Under the pieces are notes generated by a model. That model worked only from the letters and a program-made list of their open reading frames with translations. It had not been told where the DNA came from and did not search any database. The translations under genes were made by a program, and so were the position numbers. From NCBI RefSeq assembly GCF_963576545.1, contig NW_026870561.1, positions 223,373 to 287,372 of the forward strand: a stretch of DNA of 64,000 nt. Direction: 5' to 3'. The stretch comes from Limanda limanda (lineage: Eukaryota > Chordata > Actinopteri > Pleuronectiformes > Pleuronectidae). Shown here piece after piece: positions 36,179 through 49,385 of this stretch; the first letter of the stretch is position 1, and every line of letters starts with the position of its first letter.

Positions 36179-37278
36179 GTGGGGGTAGAGCCTACTTGCA
36201 AGTCTCTCCGACCTTCACAAAAAAAGTTATTCAAGAATATCTCTTTCTCCTATGTGCTTTCATCCCTAACCCTTCCGAAAGTCGGAGAAGCTCAAGGATG
36301 GTACCGATCGATGCGCGCTACCCCATTTAGTGGGGGTAGAGCCTACTTGCAAGTCTCTCCGACCTTCACAAAAAAAGTTATTCAAGAATATCTCCTCAGA
36401 TTTGGGGGAATTTCGTCGGTCGACCTCTTTCGAAGGTCGTACAAGCTCGGGGATGGTACCAATCGATCCGCAGGACCCAAATTAGTCCAGATGCAACCAC
36501 TTTCCAAGTCTCTCCGACCTTCACTAAAAAGTTATTCAAGAATATCTCTTTCTCCTATGTGCTTTCATCCCTAACCCTAACCCTTCCGAAAGTCGGAGAA
36601 GCTCAAGGATGGTACCGATCGATGCGCGCAACCCCATTTAGTGGGGGTAGAGCCTACTTGCAAGTCTCTCCGACCTTCACAAAAAAAGTTATTCAAGAAT
36701 ATCTCTTTCTCCTATGTGCTTTCATCCCTAACCCTAACACTAACCCTTCCGAAAGTCGGAGAAGCTCAAGGATGGTACCGATCGATGCGCGCTACCCCAT
36801 TTAGTGGGGGTAGAGCCTACTTGCAAGTCTCTCCGACCTTCACAAAAAAAGTTATTCAAGAATATCTCCTCAGATTTGGGGGAATTTCGTCGGTCGACCT
36901 CTTCCGAAGGTCGTACAAGCTCGGGGATGGTACCAATCGATCCGCAGGACCCAAATTAGTCCAGATGCAACCACTTTCCAAGTCTCTCCGACCTTCACAA
37001 AAAAAGTTATTCAAGAATATCTCTTTCTCCTATGTGCTTTCATCCCTAACCCTAACCCTTCCGAAAGTCGGAGAAGCTCAAGGATGGTACCGATCGATGC
37101 GCGCAACCCCATTTAGTGGGGGTAGAGCCTACTTGCAAGTCTCTCCGACCTTCACAAAAAAAGTTATTCAAGAATATCTCTTTCTCCTATGTGCTTTCAT
37201 CCCTAACCCTAACCCTAACCCTTCCGAAAGTCGGAGAAGCTCAAGGATGGTACCGATCGATGCGCGCTACCCCATTTA
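36179..37278 (+). repeat. Truncated HOR, P1-P5 (1,100 bp)
   Basis: Same form as 22159-23258, directly followed by a complete HOR. Here P5 ends GGATGG rather than GGATAG, so this truncation is probably independent of the one at 22159. Confidence 0.92.
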
Positions 37279-39022
37279 GTGGGGGTAGAGCCTACTTGCA
37301 AGTCTCTCCGACCTTCACAAAAAAAGTTATTCAAGAATATCTCTTTCTCCTATGTGCTTTCATCCCTAACCCTTCCGAAAGTCGGAGAAGCTCAAGGATG
37401 GTACCGATCGATGCGCGCTACCCCATTTAGTGGGGGTAGAGCCTACTTGCAAGTCTCTCCGACCTTCACAAAAAAAGTTATTCAAGAATATCTCCTCAGA
37501 TTTGGGGGAATTTCGTCGGTCGACCTCTTTCGAAGGTCGTACAAGCTCGGGGATGGTACCAATCGATCCGCAGGACCCAAATTAGTCCAGATGCAACCAC
37601 TTTCCAAGTCTCTCCGACCTTCACTAAAAAGTTATTCAAGAATATCTCTTTCTCCTATGTGCTTTCATCCCTAACCCTAACCCTTCCGAAAGTCGGAGAA
37701 GCTCAAGGATGGTACCGATCGATGCGCGCAACCCCATTTAGTGGGGGTAGAGCCTACTTGCAAGTCTCTCCGACCTTCACAAAAAAAGTTATTCAAGAAT
37801 ATCTCTTTCTCCTATGTGCTTTCATCCCTAACCCTAACACTAACCCTTCCGAAAGTCGGAGAAGCTCAAGGATGGTACCGATCGATGCGCGCTACCCCAT
37901 TTAGTGGGGGTAGAGCCTACTTGCAAGTCTCTCCGACCTTCACAAAAAAAGTTATTCAAGAATATCTCCTCAGATTTGGGGGAATTTCGTCGGTCGACCT
38001 CTTCCGAAGGTCGTACAAGCTCGGGGATGGTACCAATCGATCCGCAGGACCCAAATTAGTCCAGATGCAACCACTTTCCAAGTCTCTCCGACCTTCACAA
38101 AAAAAGTTATTCAAGAATATCTCTTTCTCCTATGTGCTTTCATCCCTAACCCTAACCCTTCCGAAAGTCGGAGAAGCTCAAGGATGGTACCGATCGATGC
38201 GCGCAACCCCATTTAGTGGGGGTAGAGCCTACTTGCAAGTCTCTCCGACCTTCACAAAAAAAGTTATTCAAGAATATCTCTTTCTCCTATGTGCTTTCAT
38301 CCCTAACCCTAACCCTAACCCTTCCGAAAGTCGGAGAAGCTCAAGGATGGTACCGATCGATGCGCGCTACCCCATTTAGTGGGGGTAGAGCCTACTTGCA
38401 AGTCTCTCCGACCTTCACAAAAAAAGTTATTCAAGAATATCTCTTTCTCCTATGTGCTTTCATCCCTAACCCTAACCCTAACCCTTCCGAAAGTCGGAGA
38501 AGCTCAAGGATGGTACCGATCGATGCGCGCTACCCCATTTAGTGGGGGTAGAGCCTACTTGCAAGTCTCTCCGACCTTCACAAAAAAAGTTATTCAAGAA
38601 TATCTCCTCAGATTTGGGGGAATTTCGTCGGTCGACCTCTTCCGAAGGTCGTACAAGCTCGGGGATGGTACCAATCGATCTGCAGGACCCAAATTAGTCC
38701 AGATGCAACCACTTTCCAAGTCTCTCCGACCTTCACAAAAAAAGTTATTCAAGAATATCTCTTTCTCCTATGTGCTTTCATCCCTAACCCTAACCCTAAC
38801 CCTTCCGAAAGTCGGAGAAGCTCAAGGATGGTACCGATCGATGCGCGCAACCCCATTTAGTGGGGGTAGAGCCTACTTGCAAGTCTCTCCGACCTTCACA
38901 AAAAAAGTTATTCAAGAATATCTCTTTCTCCTATGTGCTTTCATCCCTAACCCTAACACTAACCCTTCCGAAAGTCGGAGAAGCTCAAGGATGGTACCGA
39001 TCGATGCGCGCTACCCCATTTA
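37279..39022 (+). repeat. 1,744-bp HOR, copy 9
   Basis: Complete P1-P8. P8 (38860-39022) carries CACTAA, the variant that belongs to P3, so a P3 tract has been copied into P8, most simply by gene conversion. Confidence 0.93.
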
Positions 39023-39821
39023 GTGGGGGTAGAGCCTACTTGCAAGTCTCTCCGACCTTCACAAAAAAAGTTATTCAAGAATATCTCCTCAGATTTGGGG
39101 GAATTTCGTCGGTCGACCTCTTCCGAAGGTCGTACAAGCTCGGGGATAGTACCAATCGATCCGCAGGACCCAAATTATTCCAGATGCAACCACTTTCCAA
39201 GTCTCTCCGACCTTCACAAAAAAAGTTATTCAAGAATATCTCTTTCTCCTATGTGCTTTCATCCCTAACCCTAACCCTAACCCTTCCGAAAGTCGGAGAA
39301 GCTCAAGGATGGTACCGATCGATGTGCGCAACCCCATTTAGTGGGAGTAGAGCCTACTTGCAAGTCTCTCCGACCTTCACAAAAAAAGTTATTCAAGAAT
39401 ATCTCTTTCTCCTATGTGCTTTCATCCCTAACCCTAACCCTAACCCTTCCGAAAGTCGGAGAAGCTCAAGGATGGTACCGATCGATGCGCGCTACCCAAT
39501 TTAGTGGGGGTAGAGCCTACTTGCAAGTCTCTCCGACCTTCACAAAAAAAGTTATTCAAGGATATCTCCTCAGATTTGGGGGAATTTCGTCGGTCGACCT
39601 CTTCCAAAGGTCGTACAAGCTCGGGGATGGTACCAATCAATCCGCAGGACCCAAATTAGTCCAGATGCAACCACTTTCCAAGTCTCTCCGACCTTCACAA
39701 AAAAAGTTATTCAAGAATATCTCTTTCTCCTATGTGCTTTCATCCCTAACCCTAACCCTAACCCTTCCGAAAGTCGGAGAAGCTCAAGGATGGTACCGAT
39801 CGATGCGCGCTACCCCATTTA
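39023..39821 (+). repeat. Module D, G subtype (799 bp), with several private changes
   Basis: Standard markers plus AAATTATTCC (G to T at 39178), GATGTGCGC (CpG to TpG at 39325) and CAATCAATCC (CpG to CpA at 39639). It has the most private substitutions of the clean D modules, so it may be older than its neighbours or less often corrected. Confidence 0.9.
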
Positions 39822-41259
39822 GTGGGGGTAGAGCCTACTTGCAAGTCTCTCCGACCTTCACAAAAAAAGTTATTCAAGAATATCTCTTTCTCCTATGTGC
39901 TTTCATCCCTAACCCTAACCCTAACCCTTCCGAAAGTCGGAGAAGCTCAAGGATGGTACCGATCGATGCGCGCTACCCCATTTAGTGGGGGTAGAGCCTA
40001 CTTGCAAGTCTCTCCGACCTTCACAAAAAAAGTTATTCAAGAATATCTCTTTCTCCTATGTGCTTTCATCCCTAACCCTAACCCTAACCCTTCCGAAAGT
40101 CGGAGAAGCTCAAGGATGGTACCGATCGATGCGCGCTACCCCATTTAGTGGGGGTAGAGCCTACTTGCAAGTCTCTCCGACCTTCACAAAAAAAGTTATT
40201 CAAGAATATCTCCTCAGATTTGGGGGAATTTCGTCGGTCGACCTCTTCCGAAGGTCGTACAAGCTCGGGGATGGTACCAATCGATCCGCAGGACCCAAAT
40301 TAGTCCAGATGCAACCACTTTCCAAGTCTCTCCGACCTTCACAAAAAAAGTTATTCAAGAATATCTCTTTCTCCTATGTGCTTTCATCCCTAACCCTAAC
40401 CCTTCCGAAAGTCGGAGAAGCTCAAGGATAGTACCGATCGATGCGCGCTACCCCATTTAGTGGGGGTAGAGCCTACTTGCAAGTCTCTCCGACCTTCACA
40501 AAAAAAGTTATTCAAGAATATCTCCTCAGATTTGGGGGAATTTCGTCGGTCGACCTCTTTCGAAGGTCGTACAAGCTCGGGGATGGTACCAATCGATCCG
40601 CAGGACCCAAATTAGTCCAGATGCAACCACTTTCCAAGTCTCTCCGACCTTCACAAAAAAAGTTATTCAAGAATATCTCTTTCTCCTATGTGCTTTCATC
40701 CCTAACCCTAACCCTAACCCTTCCGAAAGTCGGAGAAGCTCAAGGATAGTACCGATCGATGCGCGCTACCCCATTTAGTGGGGGTAGAGCCTACTTGCAA
40801 GTCTCTCCGACCTTCAAAAAAAAATGTTATTCAAGAATATCTCTTTCTCCTATGTGCTTTCATCCCTAACCCTAACCCTAACCCTTCCGAAAGTCGGAGA
40901 AGCTCAAGGATGGTACCGATCGATGCGCGCTACCCCATTTAGTGGGGGTAGAGCCTACTTGCAAGTCTCTCCGACCTTCACAAAAAAAGTTATTCAAGAA
41001 TATCTCCTCAGATTTGGGGGAATTTCGTCGGTCGACCTCTTCCGAAGGTCGTACAAGCTCGGGGATGGTACCAATCGATCCGCAGGACCCAAATTAGTCC
41101 AGATGCAACCACTTTCCAAGTCTCTCCGACCTTCACAAAAAAAGTTATTCAAGAATATCTCTTTCTCCTATGTGCTTTCATCCCTAACCCTAACCCTAAC
41201 CCTTCCGAAAGTCGGAGAAGCTCAAGGATGGTACCGATCGATGCGCGCTACCCCATTTA
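39822..41259 (+). repeat. Shortened G-type tail (1,438 bp)
   Basis: Short, short, long 312, long with CTTTCGAAGG, short 164 with A9TG (40778-40941), long 318. It lacks the final P5-P8-like four units of the tails at 28184 and 33934 and runs straight into a K-type module D. G-type and K-type blocks are joined at about 41260. Confidence 0.9.
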
Positions 41260-43022
41260 GTGGGGGTAGAGCCTACTTGCAAGTCTCTCCGACCTTCACA
41301 AAAAAAGTTATTCAAGAATATCTCCTCAGATTTGGGGGAATTTCGTCGGTCGACCTCTTCCGAAGGTCGTACAAGCTCGGGGATAGTACCAATCGATCCG
41401 CAGGACCCAAATTAGTCCAGATGCAACCACTTTCCAAGTCTCTCCGACCTTCACAAAAAAAGTTATTCAAGAATATCTCTTTCTCCTATGTGCTTTCATC
41501 CCTAACCCTAACCCTAACCCTTCCGAAAGTCGGAGAAGCTCAAGGATGGTACCGATCGATGCGCGCAACCCCATTTAGTGGGAGTAGAGCCTACTTGCAA
41601 GTCTCTCCGACCTTCACAAAAAAAGTTATTCAAGAATATCTCTTTCTCCTATGTGCTTTCATCCCTAACCCTAACCCTAACCCTTCCGAAAGTCGGAAAA
41701 GCTCAAGGATGGTACCGATCGATGCGCGCTACCCAATTTAGTGGGGGTAGAGCCTACTTGCAAGTCTCTCCGACCTTCACAAAAAAAGTTATTCAAGAAT
41801 ATCTCCTCAGATTTGGGGGAATTTCGTCGGTCGACCTCTTCCAAAGGTCGTACAAGCTCGGGGATGGTACCAATCGATCCGCAGGACCCAAATTAGTCCA
41901 GATGCAACCACTTTCCAAGTCTCTCCGACCTTCACAAAAAAAGTTATTCAAGAATATCTCTTTCTCCTATGTGCTTTCATCCCTAACCCTAACCCTAACC
42001 CTTCCGAAAGTCGGAGAAGCTCAAGGATGGTACCGATCGATGCGCGCTACCCCATTTAGTGGGGGTAGAGCCTACTTGCAAGTCTCTCCGACCTTCACAA
42101 AAAAAGTTATTCAAGAATATCTCTTTCTCCTATGTGCTTTCATCCCTAACCCTAACCCTAACCCTTCCGAAAGTCGGAGAAGCTCAAGGATGGTACCGAT
42201 CGATGCGCGCTACCCCATTTAGTGGGGGTAGAGCCTACTTGCAAGTCTCTCCGACCTTCACAAAAAAAGTTATTCAAGAATATCTCTTTCTCCTATGTGC
42301 TTTCATCCCTAACCCTAACCCTAACCCTTCCGAAAGTCGGAGAAGCTCAAGGATGGTACCGATCGATGCGCGCAACCCCATTTAGTGGGGGTAGAGCCTA
42401 CTTGCAAGTCTCTCCGACCTTCACAAAAAAAGTTATTCAAGAATATCTCTTTCTCCTATGTGCTTTCATCCCTAACCCTAACCCTAACCCTTCCGAAAGT
42501 CGGAGAAGCTCAAGGATGGTACCGATCGATGCGCGCTACCCCATTTAGTGGGGGTAGAGCCTACTTGCAAGTCTCTCCGACCTTCACAAAAAAAGTTATT
42601 CAAGAATATCTCCTCAGATTTGGGGGAATTTCGTCGGTCGACCTCTTCCGAAGGTCGTACAAGCTCGGGGATGGTACCAATCGATCCGCAGGACCCAAAT
42701 TAGTCCAGATGCAACCACTTTCCAAGTCTCTCCGACCTTCACAAAAAAAGTTATTCAAGAATATCTCTTTCTCCTATGTGCTTTCATCCCTAACCCTAAC
42801 CCTAACCCTTCCGAAAGTCGGAGAAGCTCAAGGATGGTACCGATCGATGCGCGCAACCCCATTTAGTGGGGGTAGAGCCTACTTGCAAGTCTCTCCGACC
42901 TTCACAAAAAAAGTTATTCAAGAATATCTCTTTCTCCTATGTGCTTTCATCCCTAACCCTAACCCTTCCGAAAGTCGGAGAAGCTCAAGGATAGTACCGA
43001 TCGATGCGCGCTACCCCATTTA
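41260..43022 (+). repeat. Module D, K subtype, plus short K-type tail (1,763 bp)
   Basis: The D module occupies 41260-42058 with GTCGGAAAAG near 41694. The tail is short, short, short, long 318, short 157 (42059-43022, 964 bp), which is shorter than the 1,445-bp K tails. The 157-bp unit at 42866 ends GGATAGTACC. The identical 1,763-bp string recurs at 45879. Confidence 0.91.
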
Positions 43023-44766
43023 GTGGGGGTAGAGCCTACTTGCAAGTCTCTCCGACCTTCACAAAAAAAGTTATTCAAGAATATCTCTTTCTCCTATGTG
43101 CTTTCATCCCTAACCCTTCCGAAAGTCGGAGAAGCTCAAGGATGGTACCGATCGATGCGCGCTACCCCATTTAGTGGGGGTAGAGCCTACTTGCAAGTCT
43201 CTCCGACCTTCACAAAAAAAGTTATTCAAGAATATCTCCTCAGATTTGGGGGAATTTCGTCGGTCGACCTCTTTCGAAGGTCGTACAAGCTCGGGGATGG
43301 TACCAATCGATCCGCAGGACCCAAATTAGTCCAGATGCAACCACTTTCCAAGTCTCTCCGACCTTCACTAAAAAGTTATTCAAGAATATCTCTTTCTCCT
43401 ATGTGCTTTCATCCCTAACCCTAACCCTTCCGAAAGTCGGAGAAGCTCAAGGATGGTACCGATCGATGCGCGCAACCCCATTTAGTGGGGGTAGAGCCTA
43501 CTTGCAAGTCTCTCCGACCTTCACAAAAAAAGTTATTCAAGAATATCTCTTTCTCCTATGTGCTTTCATCCCTAACCCTAACACTAACCCTTCCGAAAGT
43601 CGGAGAAGCTCAAGGATGGTACCGATCGATGCGCGCTACCCCATTTAGTGGGGGTAGAGCCTACTTGCAAGTCTCTCCGACCTTCACAAAAAAAGTTATT
43701 CAAGAATATCTCCTCAGATTTGGGGGAATTTCGTCGGTCGACCTCTTCCGAAGGTCGTACAAGCTCGGGGATGGTACCAATCGATCCGCAGGACCCAAAT
43801 TAGTCCAGATGCAACCACTTTCCAAGTCTCTCCGACCTTCACAAAAAAAGTAATTCAAGAATATCTCTTTCTCCTATGTGCTTTCATCCCTAACCCTAAC
43901 CCTTCCGAAAGTCGGAGAAGCTCAAGGATGGTACCGATCGATGCGCGCAACCCCATTTAGTGGGGGTAGAGCCTACTTGCAAGTCTCTCCGACCTTCACA
44001 AAAAAAGTTATTCAAGAATATCTCTTTCTCCTATGTGCTTTCATCCCTAACCCTAACCCTAACCCTTCCGAAAGTCGGAGAAGCTCAAGGATGGTACCGA
44101 TCGATGCGCGCTACCCCATTTAGTGGGGGTAGAGCCTACTTGCAAGTCTCTCCGACCTTCACAAAAAAAGTTATTCAAGAATATCTCTTTCTCCTATGTG
44201 CTTTCATCCCTAACCCTAACCCTAACCCTTCCGAAAGTCGGAGAAGCTCAAGGATGGTACCGATCGATGCGCGCTACCCCATTTAGTGGGGGTAGAGCCT
44301 ACTTGCAAGTCTCTCCGACCTTCACAAAAAAAGTTATTCAAGAATATCTCCTCAGATTTGGGGGAATTTCGTCGGTCGACCTCTTCCGAAGGTCGTACAA
44401 GCTCGGGGATGGTACCAATCGATCTGCAGGACCCAAATTAGTCCAGATGCAACCACTTTCCAAGTCTCTCCGACCTTCACAAAAAAAGTTATTCAAGAAT
44501 ATCTCTTTCTCCTATGTGCTTTCATCCCTAACCCTAACCCTAACCCTTCCGAAAGTCGGAGAAGCTCAAGGATGGTACCGATCGATGCGCGCAACCCCAT
44601 TTAGTGGGGGTAGAGCCTACTTGCAAGTCTCTCCGACCTTCACAAAAAAAGTTATTCAAGAATATCTCTTTCTCCTATGTGCTTTCATCCCTAACCCTAA
44701 CCCTAACCCTTCCGAAAGTCGGAGAAGCTCAAGGATGGTACCGATCGATGCGCGCTACCCCATTTA
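43023..44766 (+). repeat. 1,744-bp HOR, copy 10, first with GTAATTC
   Basis: Complete P1-P8. P4 has AAAGTAATTC in place of AAAGTTATTC (T to A at 43852). I find this marker only in P4 of the HORs starting at 43023, 47642, 50030, 56707 and 58930, and in no copy left of 43 kb. Confidence 0.94.
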
Positions 44767-45878
44767 GTGGGGGTAGAGCCTACTTGCAAGTCTCTCCGAC
44801 CTTCACAAAAAAAGTTATTCAAGAATATCTCCTCAGATTTGGGGGAATTTCGTCGGTCGACCTCTTCCGAAGGTCGTACAAGCTCGGGGATAGTACCAAT
44901 CGATCCGCAGGACCCAAATTAGTCCAGATGCAACCACTTTCCAAGTCTCTCCGACCTTCACAAAAAAAGTTATTCAAGAATATCTCTTTCTCCTATGTGC
45001 TTTCATCCCTAACCCTAACCCTTCCGAAAGTCGGAGAAGCTCAAGGATAGTACCGATCGATGCGCGCTACCCCATTTAGTGGGGGTAGAGCCTACTTGCA
45101 AGTCTCTCCGACCTTCACAAAAAAAGTTATTCAAGAATATCTCCTCAGATTTGGGGGAATTTCGTCGGTCGACCTCTTTCGAAGGTCGTACAAGCTCGGG
45201 GATGGTACCAATCGATCCGCAGGACCCAAATTAGTCCAGATGCAACCACTTTCCAAGTCTCTCCGACCTTCACAAAAAAAGTTATTCAAGAATATCTCTT
45301 TCTCCTATGTGCTTTCATCCCTAACCCTAACCCTAACCCTTCCGAAAGTCGGAGAAGCTCAAGGATAGTACCGATCGATGCGCGCTACCCCATTTAGTGG
45401 GGGTAGAGCCTACTTGCAAGTCTCTCCGACCTTCAAAAAAAAATGTTATTCAAGAATATCTCTTTCTCCTATGTGCTTTCATCCCTAACCCTAACCCTAA
45501 CCCTTCCGAAAGTCGGAGAAGCTCAAGGATGGTACCGATCGATGCGCGCTACTCCATTTAGTGGGGGTAGAGCCTACTTGCAAGTCTCTCCGACCTTCAC
45601 AAAAAAAGTTATTCAAGAATATCTCCTCAGATTTGGGGGAATTTCGTCGGTCGACCTCTTCCGAAGGTCGTACAAGCTCGGGGATGGTACCAATCGATCC
45701 GCAGGACCCAAATTAGTCCAGATGCAACCACTTTCCAAGTCTCTCCGACCTTCACAAAAAAAGTTATTCAAGAATATCTCTTTCTCCTATGTGCTTTCAT
45801 CCCTAACCCTAACCCTAACCCTTCCGAAAGTCGGAGAAGCTCAAGGATGGTACCGATCGATGCGCGCTACCCCATTTA
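44767..45878 (+). repeat. Chimeric dimer at duplication joint, then long, short 164, long
   Basis: The unit 44767-45078 has GGATAGTACC in beta, as in the first unit of module D. Its alpha part has two CCCTAA and ends GGATAGTACC, as in the unit 40148-40459. The joint therefore lies between about 44893 and 45010. After it come long 318 with CTTTCGAAGG (45079), the A9TG short unit (45397-45560) and long 318 (45561, with CTCC for CCCC at 45553), matching 40460-41259. Confidence 0.9.
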
Positions 45879-47641
45879 GTGGGGGTAGAGCCTACTTGCA
45901 AGTCTCTCCGACCTTCACAAAAAAAGTTATTCAAGAATATCTCCTCAGATTTGGGGGAATTTCGTCGGTCGACCTCTTCCGAAGGTCGTACAAGCTCGGG
46001 GATAGTACCAATCGATCCGCAGGACCCAAATTAGTCCAGATGCAACCACTTTCCAAGTCTCTCCGACCTTCACAAAAAAAGTTATTCAAGAATATCTCTT
46101 TCTCCTATGTGCTTTCATCCCTAACCCTAACCCTAACCCTTCCGAAAGTCGGAGAAGCTCAAGGATGGTACCGATCGATGCGCGCAACCCCATTTAGTGG
46201 GAGTAGAGCCTACTTGCAAGTCTCTCCGACCTTCACAAAAAAAGTTATTCAAGAATATCTCTTTCTCCTATGTGCTTTCATCCCTAACCCTAACCCTAAC
46301 CCTTCCGAAAGTCGGAAAAGCTCAAGGATGGTACCGATCGATGCGCGCTACCCAATTTAGTGGGGGTAGAGCCTACTTGCAAGTCTCTCCGACCTTCACA
46401 AAAAAAGTTATTCAAGAATATCTCCTCAGATTTGGGGGAATTTCGTCGGTCGACCTCTTCCAAAGGTCGTACAAGCTCGGGGATGGTACCAATCGATCCG
46501 CAGGACCCAAATTAGTCCAGATGCAACCACTTTCCAAGTCTCTCCGACCTTCACAAAAAAAGTTATTCAAGAATATCTCTTTCTCCTATGTGCTTTCATC
46601 CCTAACCCTAACCCTAACCCTTCCGAAAGTCGGAGAAGCTCAAGGATGGTACCGATCGATGCGCGCTACCCCATTTAGTGGGGGTAGAGCCTACTTGCAA
46701 GTCTCTCCGACCTTCACAAAAAAAGTTATTCAAGAATATCTCTTTCTCCTATGTGCTTTCATCCCTAACCCTAACCCTAACCCTTCCGAAAGTCGGAGAA
46801 GCTCAAGGATGGTACCGATCGATGCGCGCTACCCCATTTAGTGGGGGTAGAGCCTACTTGCAAGTCTCTCCGACCTTCACAAAAAAAGTTATTCAAGAAT
46901 ATCTCTTTCTCCTATGTGCTTTCATCCCTAACCCTAACCCTAACCCTTCCGAAAGTCGGAGAAGCTCAAGGATGGTACCGATCGATGCGCGCAACCCCAT
47001 TTAGTGGGGGTAGAGCCTACTTGCAAGTCTCTCCGACCTTCACAAAAAAAGTTATTCAAGAATATCTCTTTCTCCTATGTGCTTTCATCCCTAACCCTAA
47101 CCCTAACCCTTCCGAAAGTCGGAGAAGCTCAAGGATGGTACCGATCGATGCGCGCTACCCCATTTAGTGGGGGTAGAGCCTACTTGCAAGTCTCTCCGAC
47201 CTTCACAAAAAAAGTTATTCAAGAATATCTCCTCAGATTTGGGGGAATTTCGTCGGTCGACCTCTTCCGAAGGTCGTACAAGCTCGGGGATGGTACCAAT
47301 CGATCCGCAGGACCCAAATTAGTCCAGATGCAACCACTTTCCAAGTCTCTCCGACCTTCACAAAAAAAGTTATTCAAGAATATCTCTTTCTCCTATGTGC
47401 TTTCATCCCTAACCCTAACCCTAACCCTTCCGAAAGTCGGAGAAGCTCAAGGATGGTACCGATCGATGCGCGCAACCCCATTTAGTGGGGGTAGAGCCTA
47501 CTTGCAAGTCTCTCCGACCTTCACAAAAAAAGTTATTCAAGAATATCTCTTTCTCCTATGTGCTTTCATCCCTAACCCTAACCCTTCCGAAAGTCGGAGA
47601 AGCTCAAGGATAGTACCGATCGATGCGCGCTACCCCATTTA
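45879..47641 (+). repeat. Module D, K subtype, plus short K-type tail, second copy
   Basis: Same unit order and length as 41260-43022 at offset 4,619. The D module ends at 46677, and the tail ends with a 157-bp unit at 47485. Confidence 0.92.
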
Positions 47642-49385
47642 GTGGGGGTAGAGCCTACTTGCAAGTCTCTCCGACCTTCACAAAAAAAGTTATTCAAGAA
47701 TATCTCTTTCTCCTATGTGCTTTCATCCCTAACCCTTCCGAAAGTCGGAGAAGCTCAAGGATGGTACCGATCGATGCGCGCTACCCCATTTAGTGGGGGT
47801 AGAGCCTACTTGCAAGTCTCTCCGACCTTCACAAAAAAAGTTATTCAAGAATATCTCCTCAGATTTGGGGGAATTTCGTCGGTCGACCTCTTTCGAAGGT
47901 CGTACAAGCTCGGGGATGGTACCAATCGATCCGCAGGACCCAAATTAGTCCAGATGCAACCACTTTCCAAGTCTCTCCGACCTTCACTAAAAAGTTATTC
48001 AAGAATATCTCTTTCTCCTATGTGCTTTCATCCCTAACCCTAACCCTTCCGAAAGTCGGAGAAGCTCAAGGATGGTACCGATCGATGCGCGCAACCCCAT
48101 TTAGTGGGGGTAGAGCCTACTTGCAAGTCTCTCCGACCTTCACAAAAAAAGTTATTCAAGAATATCTCTTTCTCCTATGTGCTTTCATCCCTAACCCTAA
48201 CACTAACCCTTCCGAAAGTCGGAGAAGCTCAAGGATGGTACCGATCGATGCGCGCTACCCCATTTAGTGGGGGTAGAGCCTACTTGCAAGTCTCTCCGAC
48301 CTTCACAAAAAAAGTTATTCAAGAATATCTCCTCAGATTTGGGGGAATTTCGTCGGTCGACCTCTTCCGAAGGTCGTACAAGCTCGGGGATGGTACCAAT
48401 CGATCCGCAGGACCCAAATTAGTCCAGATGCAACCACTTTCCAAGTCTCTCCGACCTTCACAAAAAAAGTAATTCAAGAATATCTCTTTCTCCTATGTGC
48501 TTTCATCCCTAACCCTAACCCTTCCGAAAGTCGGAGAAGCTCAAGGATGGTACCGATCGATGCGCGCAACCCCATTTAGTGGGGGTAGAGCCTACTTGCA
48601 AGTCTCTCCGACCTTCACAAAAAAAGTTATTCAAGAATATCTCTTTCTCCTATGTGCTTTCATCCCTAACCCTAACCCTAACCCTTCCGAAAGTCGGAGA
48701 AGCTCAAGGATGGTACCGATCGATGCGCGCTACCCCATTTAGTGGGGGTAGAGCCTACTTGCAAGTCTCTCCGACCTTCACAAAAAAAGTTATTCAAGAA
48801 TATCTCTTTCTCCTATGTGCTTTCATCCCTAACCCTAACCCTAACCCTTCCGAAAGTCGGAGAAGCTCAAGGATGGTACCGATCGATGCGCGCTACCCCA
48901 TTTAGTGGGGGTAGAGCCTACTTGCAAGTCTCTCCGACCTTCACAAAAAAAGTTATTCAAGAATATCTCCTCAGATTTGGGGGAATTTCGTCGGTCGACC
49001 TCTTCCGAAGGTCGTACAAGCTCGGGGATGGTACCAATCGATCTGCAGGACCCAAATTAGTCCAGATGCAACCACTTTCCAAGTCTCTCCGACCTTCACA
49101 AAAAAAGTTATTCAAGAATATCTCTTTCTCCTATGTGCTTTCATCCCTAACCCTAACCCTAACCCTTCCGAAAGTCGGAGAAGCTCAAGGATGGTACCGA
49201 TCGATGCGCGCAACCCCATTTAGTGGGGGTAGAGCCTACTTGCAAGTCTCTCCGACCTTCACAAAAAAAGTTATTCAAGAATATCTCTTTCTCCTATGTG
49301 CTTTCATCCCTAACCCTAACCCTAACCCTTCCGAAAGTCGGAGAAGCTCAAGGATGGTACCGATCGATGCGCGCTACCCCATTTA
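47642..49385 (+). repeat. 1,744-bp HOR, copy 11
   Basis: Complete P1-P8 with GTAATTC in P4 (48471), the offset-4,619 partner of copy 10. It is followed by an intact 318-bp GGATAG dimer instead of the chimeric 312-bp unit that follows copy 10. Confidence 0.94.

Larger units (their letters stand above)
32334..37278 (+). repeat. 4.9-kb segmental duplication, copy 2; its first 3.0 kb recurs at 38216-41259
   Basis: It starts just after the deletion-fusion unit. The segment 32334-35371 matches 38216-41259 at offset 5,882 then 5,888, so the D(G) module with its A9TG tail exists in three serial copies. Confidence 0.87.
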
